From a virus, in IMG/VR virus record IMGVR_UViG_3300023179_000071, positions 1 through 64,000 of that record: a stretch of DNA of 64,000 nucleotides; one strand, given 5' to 3'. A program made the position numbers and the translations under genes. Below the pieces are notes generated by a model. It saw nothing but the letters and a program-made list of their open reading frames with translations. It was not told the origin of the DNA and did no database searches. Shown piece after piece: positions 57,561 through 64,000 of this stretch (position 1 is its first letter; each line of letters opens with the position of its first letter).

Positions 57561-59182
57561 GATTCCGGTATAAAACATTTCTCGACAATTAGGCCACTTC
57601 CAGCTTTCTTTGATTTGGTGCCGATAAACACTAAAACCTCATTCTCTTTTAATAGGTCTTTAAATTCATCATATTGTTCCGGAAACATAACTACAGAGTC
57701 AAGACCACCTGAGCTATCAAATATCTCTAAAAAAGACATACTAGCTCCTTTATTTTTACCTTGCTTAGTTTTTGTAATACTAAGCCTACTAATTTCACCC
57801 ATAATGGCTACTTTTTTGCCACTATTAACAGTATGGAATTCTTTACATGAAACTAGATTTGACTCATAATTTTGCATATAGCAATCTGTTTTCGTGCATG
57901 TCAATGGGATGCCGAGTAGTCCCGCTTCTGTTTCTGCTATCCATTGCATATTATCTTTTAATGCATATGGTGGATTGTCTATACTTGAAATGAATTCCTG
58001 TACAAGCGACTGTCTTTTCTTTGTAACTTTGCAATCGGTTAACAGTCTAATAAATATATCTCTAAATTTAATACTACTTATATCTATATTTTTGTCTACT
58101 ATTTGTGCTATCTCTTTTTTTGTCAACTTATTTAACATTTCTAGATAGAATAATAATTCTGTTCTAGGTATCTTATACTCATCAAATGCCCCAACAGAGA
58201 CTATAGCTTTTGCTGCTGCACTATTAATATTAACCATTAATCTACAAAATGTTGGTATTATTCCAGTAATATTTTTATTTATTAAAGTTAAATGTAGTTT
58301 TGCTATTGTGTCGTATACAGAATCTCCAACACCCTTTATATTTGTAATTCCAAAATGGATAGTATTATCAATAATGGCAAACTCTTTATTCATATGTTTA
58401 AATTTTGGTAATAAAACATCTATATTCATAGAGTTAGCATTATGAATAAGTTCTTTGATTTCCTGATGAGGATCTATTTTATCTTTTGCAAATCTCAGAT
58501 AAGAAACAAAGAATATTTGAGGGAAGTGCGCCTTGGCATATGCTGATAGATAGCCATTGATAGCATAACTAACAGCATGGCTTTTATTAAATGAATACCT
58601 TTGGCTTTTCTCAATCCACCCGAATATTTCTTCTGCTTCATGTTCTGTAACAATATGTTTATCATTGCAACCATTGATAAAAATTTTCTTGAGCTTTGCC
58701 ATTTCTTCTGGCTTCTTTTTTCCAATAGCTTTTCTCAACATGTCAGCTTCTTGCAGATCAAAGCCTGCTAGCTCTTGTGCTATTTGCATACTTTGTTCTT
58801 GATATACCATTTCACCATATGTAGTTTCTAGTATATTTTTTAGACTTGGATTATAGTAATCTATACTTTCTTGTCCATTTTTTCTATCTATAAAATGATT
58901 ACTAACGCTTTTACCATCCCTGATAGCCTCCAGACATCCTGGCCTCATGATACTAATAAGGCCAGCTAGTTGTTCTATATTTTCCGGCTTGAGTTTTTTG
59001 GCCATACTTTGCCCAAGTCTTGACTCTAACTGGAAACATCCCTTGGTATTACCATCGGATATTAATTTCCAGGTTCTGGAACAATCAAGAGGAATGGTGT
59101 TAACATCAAAATCCATTAACTCAATATTATTAGAGTCAACTGGAAATCTGCACCCGCAATCGAACTGATAGTATTTGCTCAT
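57557..59182 (-). CDS. dnaE: DNA polymerase III alpha, C-terminal half (split gene)
   Basis: The 541-residue product carries the fingers, HhH and OB regions of DnaE. The start MSKYYQFDCGCRFPVDSNN is not part of ordinary DnaE and includes a CGC pair. The DnaE match begins at VNTIPLDCSRTWKLISDGNT and KGCFQLESRLG, continues with EQLAGLISIMRPGCLEAI, VYQEQSMQIAQELAGF, YSFNKSHAVSYAINGYLSAY, an HhH region (HFGITNIKGVGDSVYDTI) and an OB-fold (VAIMGEISRLSITKTKQGKN). It ends soon after the OB-fold, so the tau-binding C-terminus of bacterial DnaE is missing. It must pair with the N-terminal half encoded upstream. The ATG overlaps the exonuclease stop (ATGA). The CGC extension may help the halves associate (inference). 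Confidence 0.88.
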   Translation of the reverse strand: MSKYYQFDCGCRFPVDSNNIELMDFDVNTIPLDCSRTWKLISDGNTKGCFQLESRLGQSMAKKLKPENIEQLAGLISIMRPGCLEAIRDGKSVSNHFIDRKNGQESIDYYNPSLKNILETTYGEMVYQEQSMQIAQELAGFDLQEADMLRKAIGKKKPEEMAKLKKIFINGCNDKHIVTEHEAEEIFGWIEKSQRYSFNKSHAVSYAINGYLSAYAKAHFPQIFFVSYLRFAKDKIDPHQEIKELIHNANSMNIDVLLPKFKHMNKEFAIIDNTIHFGITNIKGVGDSVYDTIAKLHLTLINKNITGIIPTFCRLMVNINSAAAKAIVSVGAFDEYKIPRTELLFYLEMLNKLTKKEIAQIVDKNIDISSIKFRDIFIRLLTDCKVTKKRQSLVQEFISSIDNPPYALKDNMQWIAETEAGLLGIPLTCTKTDCYMQNYESNLVSCKEFHTVNSGKKVAIMGEISRLSITKTKQGKNKGASMSFLEIFDSSGGLDSVVMFPEQYDEFKDLLKENEVLVFIGTKSKKAGSGLIVEKCFIPES

Positions 59183-59868
59183 TGTGTTACAAAAGAGTCT
59201 CTAAATTTTATTTTCTTTGATAGATTTCTATGTAGTTTTAGGAAACGGATAAGTAGTTCAGCACAATCATTGACATCTTTCAATGCATCATGGGCGCCAG
59301 CCTTACTAATACCCATATAGTCTCTAATATTATCTAGTGTGAGATTTTTGATATCGCTATTGCTTTCGAACCAATAAAATAGCAGATTCATCATATCCAA
59401 AGTATCTCTTGGATAAAATAAACTAGATCCATTTTCGCTATTGATATATCCAAATTTACGACTAAATCTTTCCACAATTTTCATGTCAAATCTCAATATA
59501 TTATATCCAGAAGCAACAGGTGCAGAAAACATACTTTTTTTACTTCTGTTCAAATGATATATTTCTAGATACTGAGAAAACATTGACCATGCTTGTTGTT
59601 GAGACATTGCATTCTGCCAAGACTTAAGAATATCTTCTTTACTGCAAGCTCTAACCTTTGCGTGGAAATCTAGTATATCGCTATCTTGATAGGTATATTC
59701 TGGATCGTTTTCTAATTTTTCTGGTTTAACATGAATATTAAATGCTGAATCTTTAATAATAGATAAATTATATGGATCTACTATGATTGCGGCTATCTGA
59801 ACAGGGCTGCAAGTATCTGTATCTGTTCCATCTGTTTCAAAGTCAAATATACATATTTTGTTTTTCAT
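59179..59868 (-). CDS. dnaQ: DnaQ-like 3'-5' exonuclease (proofreading)
   Basis: This 229-residue DEDDh exonuclease probably serves as the epsilon-type proofreader for the split polymerase. Exo I is KICIFDFETDGTD (D and E), Exo II is ASGYNILRFDMKIVERF (D), and Exo III is GAHDALKDVNDCAEL (H and D). Length is normal for a stand-alone domain. Its start and stop each overlap neighbours by 4 bases (ATGA), so it is translated with the RCC1 gene before it and the polymerase half after it. It could also function as a general DNA-repair nuclease. Confidence 0.88.
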   Translation of the reverse strand: MKNKICIFDFETDGTDTDTCSPVQIAAIIVDPYNLSIIKDSAFNIHVKPEKLENDPEYTYQDSDILDFHAKVRACSKEDILKSWQNAMSQQQAWSMFSQYLEIYHLNRSKKSMFSAPVASGYNILRFDMKIVERFSRKFGYINSENGSSLFYPRDTLDMMNLLFYWFESNSDIKNLTLDNIRDYMGISKAGAHDALKDVNDCAELLIRFLKLHRNLSKKIKFRDSFVTQ

Positions 59869-62369
59869 ATGGTTATGCCAGTTTCGTCCTTTAGTGCTTC
59901 AAGAATAGAGAATGGATTATTATAGTATATATGTAGATTAAGCTGATGTCCACAAAATATCCTACCAAGGCTATCACGAACCCTGACACACCCTATAAGG
60001 TAGTTGACAGACATGGGTCTGTCCAGAGTAATTTTTGTAATATTTAGTTTTGAATCATATATAACGGATTCAGCATTAAAAGTTGCTGTTTGCTGATAAA
60101 TATTGTCTATTTCTTCTTTATTTGGATCGGGATTAGATGATCTTACCCAATAGCTAATTTTAACAGCTCCTGGTAATATTTTGCCAGTCACATTATATGG
60201 TACAATTAACGTTTGTCTATCTGGTTTATACTCATAAGATGAACTAGTTTCTGTAATTTTTAATTCTCTAGAAAAATATGTATAGCATACAATACGATCT
60301 ATAGGGATATTGATATAATGATACCCCCTGTTTACGCTATTCATATAGTATGATTCAAAAGCGTTAAGCATCTTGACATATCCGTCTGTGGATAAAGTGC
60401 CGTTCGATAATTTGTATAACGGCTGCCCACTTGATGCATCAAAGTATATTTTGCCTTGTAACTGTGTATTGAAAATATCTCTTAATAATCTAAAAGAATC
60501 TCCTGTAATTTTTTCATACCTTATTGCATCAGGGGAATTAGTGTTACCAGAAGTATCAGGCTTACCATTTCTGATAGCATCATATAGCTCTTCTAGTTCT
60601 ATTTTTGTAAAACCAAAAAAGTATTTTGTAAGTTCTGGATCAGTTTTTTCATTAAGAAAATATTCGATTAGTTGTTTAGCGTATGTGCCTATATTATAGG
60701 TAATATATCTACGACCACCAGCAGCAAAAGAATCTACAACAACATAGCAAGCGTATAGCCATTCTGTAAGTTCCGGGGCTATTGCTGGCTCATTATTCCA
60801 TCCATTGCACGTAGGTATAGGATCAGACGATTCCTGTGCTTTAATTCTAATATATGGATCAACAAAATTTTGAGCAAATGCACTTTTACCTTGTGATAAC
60901 TCGTACCGTATAAGATATGGTGGGGTCATGAATAGGTCTTCTATTAGAACACGATTATTCTCATCTACAGGCCATCCTACGGTTTTATAGATAATTTTTG
61001 GATCTGTTGGGTCTTTTTCATTTTTTACAGTATAGAAAAACCCACTATTCGGAGACATAAAGATTTCTAATAGCTTTTCATTAGTTTCGAAAGTATTAAA
61101 TGGTTCGCAAAAACCATCATATAACCAAAATCTATTTGCTGTTACATACTTAATGGGTTGGTTCTTCTCATCTGTTCTAAAAAAATATACTGGGGCACTT
61201 CTATCATAAAAATTTATAGGTATAGGATTATCTGGAGAAGACGTGTGTAAATTGAATGCATCTCCAGGCAACAGCTTATAGGAACTCACTTCTTCAAAGT
61301 ACGGAGGAAAATCACCTTTCACGAAAACTTCTCTTGCGCTCAATTTTTCTACAGGAGTATCTAAATTAAATTCATCATCTGGATTTTCTGTGAAGTGCAA
61401 TCCTCCGAATAGAATTATATCTAATAAATTTTTCTTACCAGTAGCTAACATCATGCCTTTTAAGGTAAAGGGGTCCATTTTGTTGGGATATGGACCACCC
61501 ATATAGTCGATTCCAGCTAGAGGTGAATCAAATACAAAATTTGTACCGTATTGTTCTTTAGCAGAGAATACCGTTGCTCTTTTATCTCCTATAAAATCTG
61601 TGAATGTAAATGTTTGTATACTAGGATAAACGGCCGGCACTGTACTCTTAAGTTCTCTGTACTTTCTATGCATACATAAAGCATTTACTGGGCAACATCC
61701 CAAATCTATCTGGTATGTGTCAACTTTTTTATATACCAACCTCTCCCTATTGAAAGGATCATATAGAGTAAAATAATCTCCTAATGATAATTGTCTAAAT
61801 GTAGTAAATTCTTGTGGTATAAGATCGCCAGACCAATCTGAAAAAACTTCTCTTCCACTACTAATTCTGGCTATTATAGTTTTGGGGCCAGTATCAACAG
61901 TTAGAAATGCTTCTCCAGATGGATCAGTATAGTATAGTAAAACCATTTCCCTATTAACTTCTACAATTTTAGAACCAAGATTTTGAAATGTTCCAAAACA
62001 GTATGACTTTTCACTAGTTTGTGAAATAATAGTGAAGTATAATCCAATATTTAGATCTATAGGCTTGCTTTGATTTATTGGAACGTCTTTTTTATTCGGT
62101 AAGGTAAGATATTTGGTTGATTCGGGTAAGCCCATTTGTCCTTCTATATTGGACCCCCACATCCATATACTTTTATCTTCCTTTATGGCAACAGAATGAT
62201 TTGCTCCTACCAGCGCTTCTACCCATGGGATAGCGTCGTATTGAGGTATTCCAGTAATTACCTTGTGTGTATCTGGAGTATCTTCTATGCTTCCTATACC
62301 CAATTGGCCATATTGATTATCGCCAGATGAGTATAGATCTCCATTCTGTATATAGAGTATATGTCCCAT
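59865..62369 (-). CDS. RCC1-repeat protein between the two dnaE halves
   Basis: The 834-residue protein begins with RCC1-type blades: LYSSGDNQYGQLGIG, IWMWGSNIEGQMGLP and a weaker SYCFGTFQN, all within residues 1-130. The remaining 700 residues are unrecognised and look structural (beta-rich, many Tyr/Phe/Pro, isolated Cys such as LGCCPVNALCMH). It shares the RCC1 module style with the adhesins at 22729 and 27348, on the opposite strand. Gene ends overlap the exonuclease start by 4 bases; AGGA lies close upstream of the ATG. Its presence in a replication operon is unexpected. Possible roles are a virion protein expressed with replication genes, or a scaffold for polymerase assembly. Neither is shown. 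Confidence 0.6.
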   Translation of the reverse strand: MGHILYIQNGDLYSSGDNQYGQLGIGSIEDTPDTHKVITGIPQYDAIPWVEALVGANHSVAIKEDKSIWMWGSNIEGQMGLPESTKYLTLPNKKDVPINQSKPIDLNIGLYFTIISQTSEKSYCFGTFQNLGSKIVEVNREMVLLYYTDPSGEAFLTVDTGPKTIIARISSGREVFSDWSGDLIPQEFTTFRQLSLGDYFTLYDPFNRERLVYKKVDTYQIDLGCCPVNALCMHRKYRELKSTVPAVYPSIQTFTFTDFIGDKRATVFSAKEQYGTNFVFDSPLAGIDYMGGPYPNKMDPFTLKGMMLATGKKNLLDIILFGGLHFTENPDDEFNLDTPVEKLSAREVFVKGDFPPYFEEVSSYKLLPGDAFNLHTSSPDNPIPINFYDRSAPVYFFRTDEKNQPIKYVTANRFWLYDGFCEPFNTFETNEKLLEIFMSPNSGFFYTVKNEKDPTDPKIIYKTVGWPVDENNRVLIEDLFMTPPYLIRYELSQGKSAFAQNFVDPYIRIKAQESSDPIPTCNGWNNEPAIAPELTEWLYACYVVVDSFAAGGRRYITYNIGTYAKQLIEYFLNEKTDPELTKYFFGFTKIELEELYDAIRNGKPDTSGNTNSPDAIRYEKITGDSFRLLRDIFNTQLQGKIYFDASSGQPLYKLSNGTLSTDGYVKMLNAFESYYMNSVNRGYHYINIPIDRIVCYTYFSRELKITETSSSYEYKPDRQTLIVPYNVTGKILPGAVKISYWVRSSNPDPNKEEIDNIYQQTATFNAESVIYDSKLNITKITLDRPMSVNYLIGCVRVRDSLGRIFCGHQLNLHIYYNNPFSILEALKDETGITI

Positions 62370-62396
62370 TAAATCCTACTTACTTTGAACCCTATG
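62370..62396 (-). other. Gap between the 60-residue gene and the RCC1 gene
   Basis: The 27 bases hold TAGGATTTA, which provides the ribosome binding site for the RCC1 gene, and nothing else recognisable. Confidence 0.5.
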
Positions 62397-62579
62397 CTAT
62401 TTAATAGTTACCGTAGCATTATCTGGAATAAAAACCTTCTCACCAGTGCTTGCGATAACAGCATTTAGTTTTCTGCAACAAGAAACCCTAACTTCTGCTG
62501 TTTTTCTATATTCTGTATTATTATAGACAAATACTGTATCAATTGTAATATTAGCAAATGTTGTTTGAAGCTCCGACAT
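62397..62579 (-). CDS. Small 60-residue hypothetical protein
   Basis: This protein is predicted to be all beta (VFVYNNTEYRKTAEVRVSCC, KVFIPDNATVTIK), with a CC pair near the middle. It overlaps the end of the upstream polymerase N-terminal half by 29 bases and has AAAGGG 9 bases before its ATG, which supports translation. No enzyme motif was found. Its size and place between the dnaE halves leave open a role in polymerase assembly, but this is only context. Confidence 0.5.
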   Translation of the reverse strand: MSELQTTFANITIDTVFVYNNTEYRKTAEVRVSCCRKLNAVIASTGEKVFIPDNATVTIK

Positions 62580-64000
62580 AATTTTTACCCTTTAATAAAG
62601 ATTGGATACACATGATTTTATCTAACATACCGATACCTAAAATATCAAACTTAACTATACCTAATGATTCTAAATCTTGCATTTCCATTCCTGCAATACT
62701 GTTACCAGTCTTAGAATCATACACCATAGGACAAATACCATCTAAATTGTGTGCTGAAATTGCGATACCAGCAGCGTGTTTAGATTGATTTGATTTGGTG
62801 CCTTCTAATCTAATAGCTTGTTCAAAGCGTTTGGCAAATAGTCCCGTGATTGTTCCATCCTCTTTAATTTCGCACCAATCTTTAAATTTATCTGGAGTAT
62901 TCTCTAAAGCCCATTGTATAATAGATGACTCTCCTCTATCTTCTTTCATTTCTTGTAAATCATCTGCTATTTTAGCTTCATCAGGAATATGTTTAGTTAT
63001 TTGATTCATTTCTTCATATGATAACCCACCATAAACTCTCAGAACTTCCTTGAGCGCTCCTCGTCCTTTCATTGTATTAAAAGTTATCATTTGAGATACT
63101 TTACTATCTCCATATTTACTCTTTATATATGAGATAACACTATCTCTGGTGGTCATAGGAACGTCTATATCTATATCTGGCATAGAAACTCTATCGCCAG
63201 TGTTTCTTCCTGCATTATAAAATCTTTCAAAAAGAAGATCATATTTTATGGGATCAATATTTGTAATTTCTAATAAATATGAAACTAGACATCCAGCAGC
63301 AGATCCTCTACCCGGACCAGGAAGCCAAGAATTACTTCTAATAAAATTGACTATATCTTGCACAATAAGAAAGTATCCTGATAATTTAGCTCCTTGTAAA
63401 ACAGAAAGTTCCTGTTTAATTCTATCTGCATAAATTTTTTGATCTTCTTCTGAAGCTTTGGTAAAGCCACGCTTTCTCCATCCGTCTCTACATAATTGTC
63501 TCAAGTATTCATCTTCATTTTCAATAAATTCTGGTAATTGTGGCCTATTAAGAATATTGTAATCTTCGCACATATCAGATACTAGATTAGTATTTGCTAA
63601 TTCTTCTTGAGTATGCAATGATTCCATTTCGTCACCAGATAAGATATAAAAATTATCAGATTTAAAAAAACAACCCAATGGAACACTCTCATTGTTAATA
63701 ATCTTTTTATTGATTTCTGGAAATGTTGTTTTGAGTGTATTGCATAATAAAACTCTTTGGTCTATTGCGTCTTCTTTATTTGCGTAGTGAGCATCTGGCG
63801 TTGCTATAATTTTGATACTATGTTTTTTGGACAGCGATCTCATAATATCTGTTAAGACTGTTTGAAATGGCAAATACTCTCTGTCCATTAGTTGGGCTTC
63901 TAGGCAGATATTTTCAGAACCAAAGATAGATTTTAATTGATCTATTAATAGAGATGCTCTAGTCAAATCCGAACCATTACCAACCGCATCGGCAACATTT
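62551..64000 (-). CDS. dnaE: DNA polymerase III alpha, N-terminal half (start beyond window)
   Basis: The frame is open to the right window edge (GNGSDLTRASLLIDQL), so the true start is outside; the TTG at 63966 is not it. The visible 482 residues carry part of the PHP domain (IIATPDAHYANKEDA, LCNTLKTTFPE), then the palm core GPGRGSAAGCLVSYLLEITN, the acidic cluster PDIDIDV (catalytic Asp401/403 in E. coli) near base 63170, and VKFDILGIG with the third catalytic Asp (Asp555 in E. coli) near base 62640. The protein ends 25-30 residues later (MCIQSLLKGKNYVGASNNIC), just before the fingers. All catalytic aspartates are in this piece; the rest of the enzyme is encoded at 57557-59182. No intein N-terminal signature is visible at the end. 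Confidence 0.9.
   Translation of the reverse strand, partial: NVADAVGNGSDLTRASLLIDQLKSIFGSENICLEAQLMDREYLPFQTVLTDIMRSLSKKHSIKIIATPDAHYANKEDAIDQRVLLCNTLKTTFPEINKKIINNESVPLGCFFKSDNFYILSGDEMESLHTQEELANTNLVSDMCEDYNILNRPQLPEFIENEDEYLRQLCRDGWRKRGFTKASEEDQKIYADRIKQELSVLQGAKLSGYFLIVQDIVNFIRSNSWLPGPGRGSAAGCLVSYLLEITNIDPIKYDLLFERFYNAGRNTGDRVSMPDIDIDVPMTTRDSVISYIKSKYGDSKVSQMITFNTMKGRGALKEVLRVYGGLSYEEMNQITKHIPDEAKIADDLQEMKEDRGESSIIQWALENTPDKFKDWCEIKEDGTITGLFAKRFEQAIRLEGTKSNQSKHAAGIAISAHNLDGICPMVYDSKTGNSIAGMEMQDLESLGIVKFDILGIGMLDKIMCIQSLLKGKNYVGASNNIC

Noticed and set aside
62551-62640. Split intein as the cause of the dnaE break
   Set aside because: The end of the N-terminal piece and the start of the C-terminal piece lack intein N- and C-terminal signatures (no Cys-start block, no HN-Cys/Ser junction), and the cyanobacterial insertion site is intact in the second piece.
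1-64000. tRNA or rRNA genes
   Set aside because: Coding density leaves no gap over about 80 bases, and I saw no cloverleaf-compatible sequence in the gaps.

Overview
This is a gene-dense, A+T-rich stretch of a very large tailed bacteriophage (Caudoviricetes). Evidence for a phage is a tape measure protein of about 2,960 residues or more, a run of huge fibre and baseplate-type structural genes, and a replication module of phage and bacterial type (DNA polymerase III alpha, DnaQ-like exonuclease, SSB). Gene sizes suggest a jumbo-class genome. Host and morphology cannot be fixed: no sheath, capsid or terminase gene lies here. Shine-Dalgarno sites (GGA/AGGAG) and one near-perfect sigma70-type promoter point to a bacterial host.

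Bases 1-47875, plus strand: one tightly packed structural operon. It runs from the tape measure protein (5' end outside the window), to a 2,486-residue fibre with YadA-like repeats, a set of small and mid-sized modular adhesin-like proteins, two giant RCC1 beta-propeller proteins (1,539 and 1,174 residues), then large baseplate or tail-tip candidates (683, 1,381, 1,102 and 2,214 residues), ending in a small zinc-binding protein. The modules (Ig-like domains, a Calx-beta-like domain, half of an FGE/C-type-lectin-like domain, RCC1 blades) are joined by long Thr/Pro linkers that recur in at least five genes.

Bases 47872-57033, minus strand: an overlapping operon of glycosyltransferase-type genes (two clear GT-B/GT4 enzymes, one GT25-like, degenerate GT-B-like and nucleotidyltransferase-like proteins, a methyltransferase-like fragment), followed by a Vsr-like/homing-type endonuclease, a putative recombination accessory protein and a zinc-ribbon protein. 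The two strands converge with a 4-base stop-codon overlap at 47872-47875.

Bases 57104-64000, minus strand: replication genes in the order dnaE N-terminal half (enters from beyond the right edge), a 60-residue protein, an RCC1-containing structural-looking protein, a DnaQ-like exonuclease, dnaE C-terminal half, ssb. DNA polymerase III alpha is therefore encoded as two separated pieces, split between the palm (all catalytic aspartates) and the fingers, without visible intein sequence.

Working model (inference): the phage builds long, modular, Thr/Pro-linked adhesion fibres, and the neighbouring glycosyltransferase operon may decorate those mucin-like linkers or alternatively the phage DNA or host surface. 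There is no non-coding gap longer than about 80 bases; every gap of note is described below.
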